This document shows positions 37,019-47,715 of a DNA stretch of 64,000 nucleotides, piece by piece; the stretch's first letter is position 1; each line of letters starts with the position of its first letter. The DNA is taken from positions 2,052,585 through 2,116,584 of the forward strand of contig NZ_LNYQ01000013.1 in assembly GCF_001467945.1 (NCBI RefSeq). The letters run 5' to 3'. Source of the stretch: Legionella parisiensis. GTDB lineage: Bacteria > Pseudomonadota > Gammaproteobacteria > Legionellales > Legionellaceae. The notes below the pieces were generated by a model. It was given only the letters and a program-made list of their open reading frames with translations, was not told where the DNA came from and made no database searches. Made by a program: the position numbers and the translations under genes.

Positions 37019-39091
37019 TTACCCAATTTGTAACAATGAAATATCCGCAACACCTTGGAATAATTCTTGTAATCGCTCCAGAATTGCTAAGCGATTAGCT
37101 TTTATTGCGGGATCCTCCACCATTACCATTACTTTATCAAAGAAAAGATCTACCGGCTCCTTAAGGCTGGCAAGTAATTTAAGTAATGGTCCATAATCAG
37201 CAGAACGATACAAGGGTTCTACCGCTCGTACAATTTGATTGATATGAACATACAAAAATTTCTCTGCTTCTTCTTCAAAAAGTTGTTCATTAACAGCCGA
37301 CAAAGTTTGTCCTCCTGCTTGGGAAAGCAGATTATTTACACGCTTACATGCAGCAGAAAGAGAAGCAGCTTCGGGCAGTTTTACAAACAACTGCAGTGCA
37401 CTCAAACGCTTGTCCAAATCATACAGCCAGTCATCCTGGCGAGCTCGTACCGCATGTACCAAATCAACACTCAGTCCTTGGCCTTGATAATGAGATTGTA
37501 AACGTTCCAGGATAAAAGATTTCAACTCACTCAGTAAATTCTGCCCAGTGGTTATCAAGTTGCCATAATGAATCATAGATTGCTCAATTAATGTACTTAA
37601 ATTGAGTTGTGCTGGTGTTGCGATTAGTAAACGGACAACAGCCAAGGCATGACGGCGTAACTTGAATGGATCTTTTACCCCTGAAGGCTTTTGTCCTATA
37701 CCAAAAATACCAACTAAAGTATCAATCCGGTCTGCTAAAGATAAAGCCAAACCCAAATCAGACTCAGGTAAACTATCCGCAGCAAAGCGTGGCATATACT
37801 GTTCATTTAAAGCTTGGGCAACACTTTGATCTTCACCATCATTGAGGGCGTAATAATATCCCATTAGTCCCTGCAACTCAGGAAACTCACCAACCATTCC
37901 TGTCAACAAATCACATTTGCTCAACTGTGCTGCACGTTGTGCCTGTTGTAAGTTCAAATGCATAGCGGGACTCAAATAGGTCATCAGCGCTTCCATACGT
38001 AACGCTTTATCCTGTAAACTTCCCAACTTTGCTTGGAAAACAACGTGTTTTGTGCCCGAAATACGCTGATTTAAAGGCAGCTTTTTATCTTGCCGGAAAA
38101 AGAATGCTGCGTCACTTAAACGCGCTCGCATCACTTTTTCATTCCCTAAAATAACTTGTTGCGGATTAGTACTGGCAATGTTGGAAACCGTAATAAAATG
38201 GGGTAACAACTTCCCTCGGTTATCCTTTAAGGCAAAGCATTTTTGATGTGATTGCATTGACGCAATTAAAGATTCAGCAGGTACTTCGAGAAATTCCTTT
38301 TCAAAATCAGCCATTAAGGCCTGTGGCCATTCAACAATTGAAGTCACCTCATCAAGCAAATCTTCGGGCATGATTACTGTAGCCTGAATGGATGCTGCTA
38401 GCCCCTCAACTTGTTTTTTAATCATTTGCTTTCTAGTTGCAAAATCAGCAATGACAAAGACTTCCTTCATTTGTGATTCGTAACTTTGTGCTGAGTTAAT
38501 TACAATTTGTTGTGGATGATGGAAACGGTGTCCTCTACTGTTGCGACCACATTGAACTCCCAAAAGAGTACTCTCAATTACCTTGTCACCATACAACATC
38601 ACAGCCCAATGTACAGGTCGAGCAAACTCTTCATCTCCTGCCCCCCAACGCATGGGTTTAGCAATCGGCAAAGCAGCTAAAGACTGGCTAATTAAAACAG
38701 GCAGCAAAGCTTTGGTTTTATTTCCTTGGCTTTGAGTTTCATAGACAATCCATTCCCCTTTTTCTGTTTCTATTTGGGAAAGTTGCTCTACCTCTACACC
38801 ACATGATTTGGCAAAGCCAAGTAAAGCAGGCGTTGGTTTGCCCTCTTTATCGTAAGCAGCAGCAAATGCGGGGCCTCGACGGGTAACACTTTGGCTTTTT
38901 TGCTCTTCTTGCAAATCAAAAATAGTAATCGCAATACGTCTTGGTGTAGCAAAACATTTTACTTGTCCATAGCTTAATTGTGCTTTATCCAATGCAGACA
39001 ATAACTGATTAGCAAACTCATCAGCCAAAGGCCAAACTGAACCAGAAGGTAACTCTTCACAACCCAATTCAAAAATAAAATCATTGACCAT
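37019..39091 (-). CDS. glyS: Glycyl-tRNA synthetase beta subunit
   Basis: 690-aa beta chain of the alpha2-beta2 glycyl-tRNA synthetase. It begins [13 protein letters not shown] and contains [47 protein letters not shown] and [20 protein letters not shown], all hallmark GlyS blocks. An HD-like and a C-terminal DALR-like anticodon domain end the protein. The gene starts inside the last codons of glyQ (overlap about 11 nt), so the two chains are translationally coupled. Confidence 0.96.
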   Translation of the reverse strand: MVNDFIFELGCEELPSGSVWPLADEFANQLLSALDKAQLSYGQVKCFATPRRIAITIFDLQEEQKSQSVTRRGPAFAAAYDKEGKPTPALLGFAKSCGVEVEQLSQIETEKGEWIVYETQSQGNKTKALLPVLISQSLAALPIAKPMRWGAGDEEFARPVHWAVMLYGDKVIESTLLGVQCGRNSRGHRFHHPQQIVINSAQSYESQMKEVFVIADFATRKQMIKKQVEGLAASIQATVIMPEDLLDEVTSIVEWPQALMADFEKEFLEVPAESLIASMQSHQKCFALKDNRGKLLPHFITVSNIASTNPQQVILGNEKVMRARLSDAAFFFRQDKKLPLNQRISGTKHVVFQAKLGSLQDKALRMEALMTYLSPAMHLNLQQAQRAAQLSKCDLLTGMVGEFPELQGLMGYYYALNDGEDQSVAQALNEQYMPRFAADSLPESDLGLALSLADRIDTLVGIFGIGQKPSGVKDPFKLRRHALAVVRLLIATPAQLNLSTLIEQSMIHYGNLITTGQNLLSELKSFILERLQSHYQGQGLSVDLVHAVRARQDDWLYDLDKRLSALQLFVKLPEAASLSAACKRVNNLLSQAGGQTLSAVNEQLFEEEAEKFLYVHINQIVRAVEPLYRSADYGPLLKLLASLKEPVDLFFDKVMVMVEDPAIKANRLAILERLQELFQGVADISLLQIG

Positions 39092-39992
39092 CACACACCT
39101 TTTGGTTAAGCATAGGAAAGCCCAAAACTTCGCGCGCTTGGTAATAAGCCTGCGCTACTGCTCTTGATAGATGCCTTACGCGTAAAATATAACGCTGTCT
39201 TTCAGTAACGGATATCGCTTTGCGAGCATCGAGCAAGTTAAATGAGTGGGATGCTTTAATTACCATTTCATAAGCGGGAAGTGGTAATTGTAACGCGATC
39301 AGTTTTTCTGCCTCACTCTCATAATAATCAAATTGTTTAAACAATTCGTCTACATTGGCATGTTCAAAGTTATATGCGGACATTTCCACTTCATTTTGAT
39401 GGAACACATTACCATAAGTTATTGTGCCATTAGCAGTATTACTCCAGGGCAGATCAAATAAATTATCCACTCCTAATATATACATTGCTAAGCGTTCCAA
39501 ACCATAAGTCAATTCACCAGTGACCGGTGCACACACCAAACCACCTGCTTGTTGGAAATAGGTAAATTGGGATACTTCCATGCCGTTTTGCCAAACCTCC
39601 CATCCTAAGCCCCATGCACCTAAAGTAGGTGATTCCCAGTTGTCTTCAACAAAACGAATATCATCTGCTAAAGGATCCACTCCCAGTGCACATAAGGAAT
39701 CCAAGTATTTATCTTGTATGTCTATAGGAGAAGGCTTGAGTACTACTTGAAATTGGTAATAATGTTGAACACGATTTGGGTTGTCCCCATAACGACCATC
39801 AGTAGGTCTTCGAGAAGGCTGTACATAAGCAGCCGACCAAGGCTCAGGTCCTATGGCCCGCAAGAAAGTTGCCGGATGGAAAGTACCTGCGCCAACCTCC
39901 ATATCAAAGGGTTGTAAAATTACACATCCTTGAGCAGCCCAATATTGCTGCAACGTGAGAATAATGTCCTGAAATGTAGATGGTTTTGTCAT
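39081..39992 (-). CDS. glyQ: Glycyl-tRNA synthetase alpha subunit
   Basis: 303-aa catalytic chain. Class II motifs: [17 protein letters not shown] at the start, [41 protein letters not shown] (motif 2 region) and [12 protein letters not shown] (motif 3). It is followed by glyS with an overlap. A hairpin separates it from the dsbA gene upstream. Confidence 0.97.
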   Translation of the reverse strand: MTKPSTFQDIILTLQQYWAAQGCVILQPFDMEVGAGTFHPATFLRAIGPEPWSAAYVQPSRRPTDGRYGDNPNRVQHYYQFQVVLKPSPIDIQDKYLDSLCALGVDPLADDIRFVEDNWESPTLGAWGLGWEVWQNGMEVSQFTYFQQAGGLVCAPVTGELTYGLERLAMYILGVDNLFDLPWSNTANGTITYGNVFHQNEVEMSAYNFEHANVDELFKQFDYYESEAEKLIALQLPLPAYEMVIKASHSFNLLDARKAISVTERQRYILRVRHLSRAVAQAYYQAREVLGFPMLNQKVCDGQ

Positions 39993-40063
39993 GAAGATCT
40001 CAACATATTCTAGGTAAAAGCCGAAACCCGAATCTCGGGGATTGTTTGCAGAGAAGAGGTATT

Positions 40064-40092
40064 CCTGGGTTATAGATTCCCCATAACCCAGG
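40064..40092. terminator. Hairpin between dsbA and glyQ
   Basis: A perfect 10-bp stem CCTGGGTTAT/ATAACCCAGG with a 9-nt loop, 12 nt after the dsbA stop on the minus strand. The trailing sequence has few Ts, so termination may be incomplete. Confidence 0.5.
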
Positions 40093-40104
40093 TTGCTATA
40101 ATAC

Positions 40105-40896
40105 TTATGAATTACCTGCTGCTTTCTTAATTAATTCTTGTAGCGACTCTTCACTGGCAGCACCAGGTATAAATGAGGGCTCAGAACCTTCTTTAAATTG
40201 GCCTTTTGGAGTTGAGGCAATTATAAACGCAGGAGTCCCCATCAAATGTAATTTTTCTGCTAATTCACGGTTTGCGTCTAAAATAGCAGTTACTTCTTTG
40301 CTTTGCATATCTGTCTTAAATTTTTTCATATCTAAGCCTAAAGACTTTGCAGTAGACATGATAATTTGATCATTTAAGCGTTTGTCAATAGAAATCAATG
40401 CATTATGCATAGCTTGATATTTGCCTTGCATACCAGCAGCTAAAGCAGCTCTAGAAGCTAACTCAGAGCTCTTACCAAAAATTGGGAACTCTTTATAAAT
40501 GACACGCAAATCACTGTCTTTCTTGATCAGGCTGTCAATAATTGGCGACATTTTTTTGCAATGAATGCATTGATAATCAAAAAATTCTACTATAGTCACA
40601 TTCCCTTTGGGATTACCTACAATCGTCGTTTTGCCTAGGAATAATTGATCTGTATTTTCTTTGATTGCAGATTGAGCTTGCTGCTGCATATTTTGTTGTT
40701 GTTTTTGTTGCAGGGCTTGTGAAGCTTCCAAAAGTACTTCTGGATTCGCTACTAAATAGTCATGCACTACTTTTTCGATTTCTTTTTTTTGTGTATCAGA
40801 CATAGGAGTTGTATTATTGGTATCTGCTGCCATAATTGCAGGTGATACTAAAGATGCTGTCAGCACTCCTACTGTTAATAAATTTGTAAATTTCAC
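40105..40896 (-). CDS. DsbA-family thiol:disulfide oxidoreductase (Com1/DsbA2-like)
   Basis: 263-aa periplasmic protein. A signal peptide (about residues 1-23, ending MAA) is followed by a helical, Gln-rich dimerisation-like stretch (30-80) as in Com1/DsbA2/ScsC proteins, then the thioredoxin fold. The active site is C110-I-H-C113 in [12 protein letters not shown], and the cis-proline loop is GTPAF. In Legionella, DsbA2-type enzymes oxidise and isomerise disulfides in secretion-system parts. IH in the redox pair differs from the PH of classical DsbA and may tune its redox potential. Confidence 0.88.
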   Translation of the reverse strand: MKFTNLLTVGVLTASLVSPAIMAADTNNTTPMSDTQKKEIEKVVHDYLVANPEVLLEASQALQQKQQQNMQQQAQSAIKENTDQLFLGKTTIVGNPKGNVTIVEFFDYQCIHCKKMSPIIDSLIKKDSDLRVIYKEFPIFGKSSELASRAALAAGMQGKYQAMHNALISIDKRLNDQIIMSTAKSLGLDMKKFKTDMQSKEVTAILDANRELAEKLHLMGTPAFIIASTPKGQFKEGSEPSFIPGAASEESLQELIKKAAGNS

Positions 40897-41255
40897 ACAG
40901 TTCCCCTTTTATTTAATAGTTAACATAATACCAACAACTTTCCAATCGGCACCCTAGCATCCGCTTCAAGAAAATTCAATAGTTAGAGTATTATCGCATT
41001 AATTTTTATATCAAAAGAAATTAACTGATTCATAATGGATTACTGCAACCAGGATGTAGTATCTAAGCTCAGGAATTATACTCTAGTTTAACTTGAGTTT
41101 CATCCCGGCATTTCATTTAGGAATAATTCGGGAGAAATCCACCCTCTAAGAAGCCAGAACAACCAATCCCCTCCTGAAACTATCAAAAACTATCAATTTT
41201 TCAAAGAAATGAAATAAAGTTTTGCTTTTTTATTTACAGAGCTTCAAAGACGAAC
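40897..41255. other. Gap upstream of dsbA and of a decayed gene
   Basis: No open gene seen. It should contain the minus-strand promoter for dsbA and possibly the old promoter of the pseudogene that begins near 41256. Confidence 0.4.
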
Positions 41256-42110
41256 ATGAAAGGAAGTTTACATTTCATAAAAAATGCTATGGCATGGCTT
41301 ATTACCTGTACTGGGATAAGCAGCATACATTCAGGTATTGAATGGGTGATAGAAGGTGGACCCAGCTTGGTGAGGGATGGTCACGTTTACGCTATCACGA
41401 CTTTCCAGATGAAGAAGAACTTGGTGGGGGCTTATCCTTACCTTAAAAGAATACAGCACAACTTGTTGCTAATCTAGGTACTGGTATTCACTTTCATTAT
41501 ACAGATCAGCAGTACTGATTTAGCGGATCTTGTTGAGTTTGTACAACGATTCAGTAACCAATTTTTACTCGACTCAAACAATAATCCTTGGCCACCCTAT
41601 CCCTGTTATTCCAGTATTCAGTATCAAGGAATAGCGGCAACTCAGGTTGGAACCAATTGGAACATTAGTTTCCCAAAACTCCTTACTTAAATAGTTGGCC
41701 ATTATTAAATAGAGTGCCTGTATTGTTTATCCCAGATAATGCAACTCCAAGTAATCCTAGTGAAACCACATTTCTAATTCCGGTCACACTGATTCAAAAA
41801 AGTGGTAGTGTAGATGGCTATCTTAGTGTCCTGCTGAATCAGCAAAATCAATTTGAAGTCGTTGGCTTCCAAAACGCTATTGGCAGCAGCAATACTGTGG
41901 TGAAACTCGCGGCTTTAGATCAAAGAAGTTCTGTCAGTATTCGCAGTTATGCACAAGTAAATTCGGTTTGGGGATTAACACAAACAACAAATAGGGTTAA
42001 TTATCCATTCACTATTTCCTTTGGCGGCGTCTCATCCGATCTCAATGCCTTTCGCTTCCTGGCAGGAGACACTACGGGCGTGTTGATTATTAGCCCTACA
42101 TTTAAATCGT
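41256..42110 (+). pseudogene. Decayed gene of unknown family
   Basis: Protein-like sequence in different frames, broken by stops and shifts. Examples are a Trp/Tyr-rich stretch in one frame near 41290-41350 (YYLYWDKQHTF) and another near 41400-41440 (RYHDFPDEEELGGG). Then come TDLADLVEFVQRFSNQFLL with PWPPYPCYSSIQYQG at 41510-41690, ended by TAA, and a further frame from about 41714 (LSVLLNQQNQFEVVGFQNAI, WGLTQTTNRVNYPFTISFGG). A terminator follows at 42112. The apparent 3' extension to 42322 runs through that terminator and into the end of uvrD, so it is not coding. The original function is unknown. Confidence 0.6.
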
Positions 42111-42111
42111 A

Positions 42112-42136
42112 CCAAGCCGTTGTAATAACGGCTTGG
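42112..42136 (+). terminator. Terminator after the pseudogene
   Basis: A perfect 10-bp stem CCAAGCCGTT/AACGGCTTGG with loop GTAAT, followed by GTGTCAGTTCTTTTAC. It could also stop uvrD transcripts from the other strand, though the minus-strand tail is not T-rich. Confidence 0.7.
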
Positions 42137-42260
42137 GTGTCAGTTCTTTTACTTATTTTTGAATTCAGTGACCTGGATGCAAGCAGCGGAGCTCTGGACT
42201 ATGAGATTCACTCATCTCGATTCCGGGTTAAAAGCCCAAACCCAACTTTGCTGCAAGTTA

Positions 42261-44426
42261 TTAGATCTCAACAGCTAAATTTGCATAAGCTAAAACAAGC
42301 CATTTTACACCATGCTCACTAAACTTCACTTGAACACGTGTGTGGGCTCCACTACCTTCTACTGCCAGGACAACTCCTTGACCAAACTTTGCATGTGTCA
42401 CACTTTGGCCCAATGATAATCCCGAAGTTTCGGGAACAATAGAAGGTTTGTTTCGTGATATAGCTGGTGCTTGAAATTTCGCCTTGACACGAATCTCATC
42501 AAGTAATTCCTGAGGTAATTCCCTTAAGAACCGTGAGGGTCGATGATATTCTTCTCGCCCGTATTGTCGCCTTATTTCAGCATACGATAAAACTAGCTTG
42601 CGCATGGCACGTGTCATGCCCACATAACATAACCGACGCTCTTCCTCCAAACGTCCAGGCTCTTCTAATGACTGTTTTCCTGGAAATATCCCCTCTTCCA
42701 TACCTACTAAAAATACGATGGGGAACTCAAGACCCTTAGCAGCATGTAGGGTCATCAAGTGTACGTAACGCTCATGTTCTCCTGCCTGCATTTCTCCAGC
42801 TTCCAAAGAGGCATGTGCTAAAAATGCATTCACTAAAGGGATTTCCTCTTCTTCCTCTTGCTCATAGCGGAATTGTTTTGCCGCATTAATTAATTCTTGT
42901 AAGTTATCAAGACGAGATTCTGACTTGTCCCCTTTGATTTTGCTGAAATGAGCATACAAGCCACTCAACTGAATCACTAGCGATAATTGCTCGTCCAGTT
43001 CCATTGCTGCTGTACCATGTTGCAGCTGTTCGATTAACTCTATGAATTTTGATAGTGCAGTACCTGCCCGTTGCGCCATTTCTCCTGATTGTAATAATGT
43101 TTTGGCGGCATGCCATAATGAGCATTGTTCTGATTTGGCATAATGGCGCAGATCATCAAGCGTTTTTTCACCAATACCTCGAGTGGGAAAATTAACGATG
43201 CGATCAAAAGCAGTATCATCATCGGGATTTACTAATAAGCGTAAATAAGCCAAAGCATCTTTTACTTCCGCACGGTCAAAGAAACGTACACCACCATAAA
43301 TACGATAAGCAATTCCCGCGCGTAACAACGCTTCCTCTAAAACCCTGGATTGAGCATTGGATCGATATAAAATAGCAATTTCATCAGCACTTATGCCCTG
43401 ATTGATTTCCATCATAATTCGTTCACAAACAAAACGCGCTTCATCAAGCTCGTTAAAAGCACTGTAGACCAGAATTTTTTCTCCGGTGGCTCCATCTGTC
43501 CACAAGTCTTTCCCCATCCGTGAATTATTATGCGTAATTAATGCATTTGCTGCGTCGAGTATCGTTGCTGTTGAACGATAATTTTGTTCCAATCGAATAA
43601 TTTGTGTATTTGTAAAGTCTTGAGAAAATTGCTGAATATTCTCCACCTTGGCTCCACGCCAACCATAAATGGATTGATCATCATCGCCTACCGCCAAAAC
43701 AGCAGCGTTCTCACCAGCAAGGAGACGTATCCATGCATACTGAATGGTATTGGTATCCTGAAATTCATCGACCAATATTGCTTGAAAACGTTGACGATAA
43801 TGGGCAAGAATCTCTGGGTTATCTCGCAATAACTCGTGGGTTCGCAATAATAATTCCGCAAAATCAATCACTCCCGCTGTCTGACAAGCTTGCTCATACG
43901 CACTATAAATGTTGAGCAATGTTTTACCTGGTCCATAAGGCAATGTATGAACGTGATGAGGTCGTATCCCTTCATCCTTGCGTCCATTAATAAAGGATTG
44001 GGCCTGTTTTACTGGCCATTGCTCTGCATCAAGATTTAATGAGCCAATTACTCGCTTGATCAAACGTGCTTGATCCTCAGAATCTAGAATATGAAATAGT
44101 TCAGGTAAATTAGCTTCCCTATAATGTCTGCGAAGTAAGCGATGACACAGTCCATGAAAAGTTCCAACCCATAATCCCAAAACAGGAGTACTTAAGATAC
44201 TGTTCAATCGTGCCCTCATTTCACCAGCAGCCTTATTAGTAAAAGTAACTGCAAGTATTCCATGCGGCGACATATGCTCTTCTTCAATTAGCCAGGCTAT
44301 CCGACTGACTAAAACTTTCGTTTTACCACTACCAGCCCCAGCGAGGACCAGCGTATTACCGAGCGGTGAAGTAACTGCTTCACGTTGTCGTTCATTCAAT
44401 CCTTTAAGAATTGCAGCAAGAGTCAT
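42261..44426 (-). CDS. uvrD: DNA helicase II
   Basis: 721-aa SF1 3'-5' helicase of nucleotide-excision and mismatch repair. Motifs in order: Q-motif LNERQREAVTSPLGNTLVLAGAGSGKT region with Walker A GAGSGKT, Ia FTNKAAGEMR, II DEFQDTN, III GDDDQSIYGWRGA, IV QNYRS, V TLHAAKGLEFPIVFLVGMEEG, VI EEERRLCYVGMTRA. The ATG at 44426 gives nearly the same length as E. coli UvrD; the frame runs 21 codons further upstream without a good site. The C-terminal tail has a Tudor-like QSVTHAKFGQGVVLAVEG region. Confidence 0.96.
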   Translation of the reverse strand: MTLAAILKGLNERQREAVTSPLGNTLVLAGAGSGKTKVLVSRIAWLIEEEHMSPHGILAVTFTNKAAGEMRARLNSILSTPVLGLWVGTFHGLCHRLLRRHYREANLPELFHILDSEDQARLIKRVIGSLNLDAEQWPVKQAQSFINGRKDEGIRPHHVHTLPYGPGKTLLNIYSAYEQACQTAGVIDFAELLLRTHELLRDNPEILAHYRQRFQAILVDEFQDTNTIQYAWIRLLAGENAAVLAVGDDDQSIYGWRGAKVENIQQFSQDFTNTQIIRLEQNYRSTATILDAANALITHNNSRMGKDLWTDGATGEKILVYSAFNELDEARFVCERIMMEINQGISADEIAILYRSNAQSRVLEEALLRAGIAYRIYGGVRFFDRAEVKDALAYLRLLVNPDDDTAFDRIVNFPTRGIGEKTLDDLRHYAKSEQCSLWHAAKTLLQSGEMAQRAGTALSKFIELIEQLQHGTAAMELDEQLSLVIQLSGLYAHFSKIKGDKSESRLDNLQELINAAKQFRYEQEEEEEIPLVNAFLAHASLEAGEMQAGEHERYVHLMTLHAAKGLEFPIVFLVGMEEGIFPGKQSLEEPGRLEEERRLCYVGMTRAMRKLVLSYAEIRRQYGREEYHRPSRFLRELPQELLDEIRVKAKFQAPAISRNKPSIVPETSGLSLGQSVTHAKFGQGVVLAVEGSGAHTRVQVKFSEHGVKWLVLAYANLAVEI

Positions 44427-44618
44427 AAATAAATTCCAGGAAAAATAGATGCTGTATTCTATTAATAGATCCCACTCTCCCGCAAGCAAAAGAAAATTGG
44501 GGCTATACTCACTATAAGTATAAACCTTGTTTTAAAAACGAATACTTATTGCTTTCGAACGCTTCCCAGCGCAAAATAACACAATATGCTAAAAACATAA
44601 CTTCCTAAAAGGACTAAA

Positions 44619-45581
44619 ATGCACTCGCTCTATCCATCAATTAAACCTTATGCGCAGCATGAATTAAAAGTCAGTGAACTGCATACACTCTATATTGAGG
44701 AAACAGGAAATCCAGAGGGGCTTCCTGTTATGGTATTACATTCAGGCCCAGGATCCTCTTCTGGGGATGGTTACCTTAGACGTTTTTTTGACCCACAGCA
44801 TTATCGGATTATACTCTTTGATCAACGCGGATGCGGGCGCTCTACTCCTCATCTGGAAATTCGCGAAAATACCACCAGTTTATTATTGGATGATATCGAT
44901 GCCATCAGAGATTTTTTAGGGTTATCTGAGTTTGTATTGTCTGGAGGAGGCTGGGGTTCTTTGCTTGCATTACTTTATGCTCAGAAATTCCCTCAACAAA
45001 TTAAGGCCTTACAACTGCATCAAATTTTTTTAGGAAGACAACAAGATTTTGATTGGTTTTATAAGCATGGTGCCAGCCTGGTTTATCCTGATTATTGGCA
45101 AGAATTTATTTGTAATGTCCCTGAAAACATGCTGGATCAAATTCCCAAATATTATGCCAATTGCCTGCAAGGCCCTAATGAAGTGGCGCGCATGAGTGCA
45201 GCAAAATCATGGGCATTATGGGAAGCGCGTTGCAGCAGTTTGCAACCTCATTTATACGTAATTGATCAATTCAGTGACCCTCATTTTGCTCTCGCTCTTG
45301 CAACATTGGAGTCTTATTACATCAACAATCATTTTTTCATTGAAGAAAATCAAGTAATAGCTAATGTCAATAAAATAAGACACATCCCGACTTATATCGT
45401 ACACGGCCGTTTTGATTTAATTTCTCCACTAGCTGGTGCATTTGAGCTTCATCAAGCAATACCGGCCTCCAATTTAAGAATAGTTCGTGATGCGGGGCAT
45501 TCGGATAGAGAGTCGGGTATCATTGATGCCCTTATTTATGCGAGTAAAGAAATTTCCAAACAGGGACTTGATGCATGTTGA
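44619..45581 (+). CDS. Prolyl iminopeptidase homologue lacking the nucleophile serine
   Basis: 320-aa alpha/beta hydrolase of the S33 prolyl iminopeptidase family: LYIEETGNPEGLPVMVLHSGPGSSSG, FDQRGCGRSTPH, WALWEARCSSL, VHGRFDLISP (acid Asp) and DAGHSDRE (His). The nucleophile elbow, normally GGSWGS, reads GGGWGS; residue 111 is Gly (codon GGC at 44949-44951). The oxyanion motif HGGPGG is also changed to HSGPGS. The protein is full length and its frame is intact, so it is either a pseudoenzyme or a recently inactivated allele; AGC to GGC is a single change. It overlaps dtd by 7 nt, the usual order in Legionella. Confidence 0.85.
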   Translation: MHSLYPSIKPYAQHELKVSELHTLYIEETGNPEGLPVMVLHSGPGSSSGDGYLRRFFDPQHYRIILFDQRGCGRSTPHLEIRENTTSLLLDDIDAIRDFLGLSEFVLSGGGWGSLLALLYAQKFPQQIKALQLHQIFLGRQQDFDWFYKHGASLVYPDYWQEFICNVPENMLDQIPKYYANCLQGPNEVARMSAAKSWALWEARCSSLQPHLYVIDQFSDPHFALALATLESYYINNHFFIEENQVIANVNKIRHIPTYIVHGRFDLISPLAGAFELHQAIPASNLRIVRDAGHSDRESGIIDALIYASKEISKQGLDAC

Positions 45582-46012
45582 TTGTAATTCAAAGAGTAAC
45601 AGAAGCCCGAGTAGATATTGATGGTGAAACAGTTGGAAAAATAGATCAGGGGCTTTTGGTACTCTGTGGATTTGAACCAGATGATACAGAACATAATATC
45701 AATAAAATGTTGGATAAGTGCGTCAATTATCGTATTTTTGGCGACAGTCAAGGTAAAATGAATTTAAGTCTTAAAGAAGTTCAAGGTGGTTTATTATTAG
45801 TACCCCAATTTACTTTAATGGCCGAAACTCAAAAGGGATTGCGCCCCAGTTTTTCAAATGCGGCACCACCCGAATTGGGTCGACAATTATTTGACAAACT
45901 CCTGACGCGAGCTGGTCAATTATATCCCCAGACTCAAAGTGGATGTTTTGGTGCCGATATGCAGGTTCATTTGTGCAATGATGGCCCCGTGACTTTTTTG
46001 TTAAAATTCTGA
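45575..46012 (+). CDS. dtd: D-aminoacyl-tRNA deacylase
   Basis: 145-aa enzyme that removes D-amino acids (and mischarged glycine) from tRNA. Family blocks: MLIVIQRVTEARVDIDGE, NYRIFGDSQGKMNLSL, QFTLMAETQKGLRPSFSNAA, GCFGADMQVHL and NDGPVTF at the end. The usual SQFTL reads PQFTL; the GPVTF partner motif is intact. It starts within the last codons of the iminopeptidase gene. Confidence 0.94.
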   Translation: MLIVIQRVTEARVDIDGETVGKIDQGLLVLCGFEPDDTEHNINKMLDKCVNYRIFGDSQGKMNLSLKEVQGGLLLVPQFTLMAETQKGLRPSFSNAAPPELGRQLFDKLLTRAGQLYPQTQSGCFGADMQVHLCNDGPVTFLLKF

Positions 46013-46234
46013 TATTAAACCTTGCAAGATGTATTGAGCCATCATTCAATTGCTTACTTAAAACCCCTCGTAGGAAAAAAATTTTTAAGCCCTTCCAGGG
46101 ACACCTCGCGAGCAAGTCATGAGTAAGGCAGCATGAATAAAGAATAATGAAAAAGTGACGCCCTCTCCATGATTGTTTGCAAGAACACCAAACTCGTGTA
46201 ACATCTTTCATTAAGTTAAATAATAAAAAAAATC

Positions 46235-46996
46235 ATGCGATTAATTTCAATAGTTATTAGTTTTACCAGTAGTATCGCTTTAACTGGTTGTGTTAGTAAG
46301 GGAACTAATCCCATCGATCCTTTTGAACCTTTTAACCGAAAAGTATATAAATTTAATACTGCCTTAGATAATGTAATTTTAAGACCCTCCGCAAAAGTAT
46401 ATCGAGCCGTCTTACCAGCGCCTGTTCGTAAAAGTATCAATAATTTTTATTACAACTTAGATCTTATTCCAACTGTAGGAAATGATCTTCTACAAGCTGA
46501 AGGAAAGTGGGCAATTCGCGACTCATGGCGATTCATTATTAACTCCTCTTTAGGTGTAGGCGGCTTATTTGATGTAGCCAAAACCTTTGGTTTGCCTCCT
46601 CATTCTAATGATTTAGGACTTACATTAGCCAAATGGGGCGATAAAAACTCTCCCTACTTGGTTCTTCCGTTGTTGGGTCCAAGTACTCTTCGAGATGGAG
46701 CAGGATGGTTATTCCAATTTGCATTGTACAGTCCCTATGTTTACATTAAGGAAGATGCTGTAGTTTACAGCCTACTCGCTGTGCGTGCGGTAGATTTACG
46801 TGCTCAATTGTTAGATACTGATCGCATAATGGATGAGGCTTTGGATAAATATGCCTTTATGAGAGATGCATACCTACAATATCGTAATCATCTTATCACC
46901 GGTACCCAACCAGATACTGGATCTTTGTATGTTGATGATAAAAAAGCGGATCAGGAAGCTGCTGCAGAAACTGGTAGTGATTATGTTGATGAGTAA
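46235..46996 (+). CDS. mlaA: MlaA/VacJ outer-membrane lipoprotein
   Basis: 253-aa lipoprotein of the Mla pathway, which removes misplaced phospholipids from the outer leaflet of the outer membrane. The lipobox ends at Cys19 (LTGC). The VacJ blocks are NPIDPFEPFNRKVYKFNTALD, WRFIINSSLGVGGLFDVAK, DLGLTLAKWG and YLVLPLLGPSTLRDG. The C-terminal tail is acidic (DDKKADQEAA). Single gene, ended by a hairpin 20 nt downstream. Confidence 0.94.
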   Translation: MRLISIVISFTSSIALTGCVSKGTNPIDPFEPFNRKVYKFNTALDNVILRPSAKVYRAVLPAPVRKSINNFYYNLDLIPTVGNDLLQAEGKWAIRDSWRFIINSSLGVGGLFDVAKTFGLPPHSNDLGLTLAKWGDKNSPYLVLPLLGPSTLRDGAGWLFQFALYSPYVYIKEDAVVYSLLAVRAVDLRAQLLDTDRIMDEALDKYAFMRDAYLQYRNHLITGTQPDTGSLYVDDKKADQEAAAETGSDYVDE

Positions 46997-47015
46997 AATG
47001 TAGATAGTCTCCTGG

Positions 47016-47040
47016 GTTCAAGCAGACAAGCTGCTTGAAC
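47016..47040 (+). terminator. Hairpin after mlaA
   Basis: A perfect 10-bp stem GTTCAAGCAG/CTGCTTGAAC with loop ACAAG, followed by TTCTACGACTTTG. Probable terminator with a poor T-run. Confidence 0.6.
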
Positions 47041-47118
47041 TTCTACGACTTTGATCCAATATTTGTTAATGAAGTTCGTTTTAATTAATAGCTTTTTTAT
47101 GGTGATTAATGGAATTAA

Positions 47119-47715
47119 TCAAATATGAAAAGATGAGAAAAAAGAACCCATTATCTCTATAAATTCTTCGCGCTCTTGTTGGTTTTTTCCAAAAAAAACT
47201 TCTTTATTCTCCGTTATTTTATGAAAAAATCCATATAAATATTCTTTCTTAATGGGTTCATTAATCCGTTCAACTCCATTTTGAAGCTCCACTCTGATGA
47301 CCTTATAATCCTCATCTAATAAAAGTGAATACTCCTCAAGTAAGATAATATCTTTCCCTGAACTCTTATATTCATAATAAAGTTTTTCAAGTATTCCCCA
47401 ATTACTACATAAAAATAACGTAACATCTTTGTATTTCTCAAGATAGTTCAGCATCGGCTTTAAATTACCTTGAGTTAACTTCATAAAGGCTTCAAGGTAT
47501 AATGCAAAGCGTGTTGTTAGATGATTATTAGCATCTGTATCAAAAATTGGATGAGTCCTTGTTAACAAGAATCTGAAATGGCTGGAAAAGGCCAAGATTA
47601 ACTTTTTATCTTGATAGCTTTGTATGAAAGAAAAAAGCTCACTCCGTGGATTAAAACTTTCTTGTATGATGTCTTTCATTAAATACATTTTTTTTAACAC
47701 ATCGAGTATCGTCAT
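47119..47715 (-). CDS. Uncharacterised protein (198 aa)
   Basis: Soluble, mostly helical-looking protein that begins MTILDVLKKMYLMKDI and ends SFFSSFHI. The ATG at 47715 has ATGGAG 9 nt upstream; that site overlaps a second in-frame ATG at 47730, which has no site of its own. No signal peptide, membrane segment or known motif is seen. I do not recognise the family. Lone gene on its strand, convergent with mlaA. Confidence 0.65.
   Translation of the reverse strand: MTILDVLKKMYLMKDIIQESFNPRSELFSFIQSYQDKKLILAFSSHFRFLLTRTHPIFDTDANNHLTTRFALYLEAFMKLTQGNLKPMLNYLEKYKDVTLFLCSNWGILEKLYYEYKSSGKDIILLEEYSLLLDEDYKVIRVELQNGVERINEPIKKEYLYGFFHKITENKEVFFGKNQQEREEFIEIMGSFFSSFHI

Noticed and set aside
42112..42322. 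3' part of the frame that runs from 41714 into the end of uvrD
   Set aside because: It passes through a terminator hairpin and overlaps uvrD on the other strand; only the part before 42112 looks like protein.
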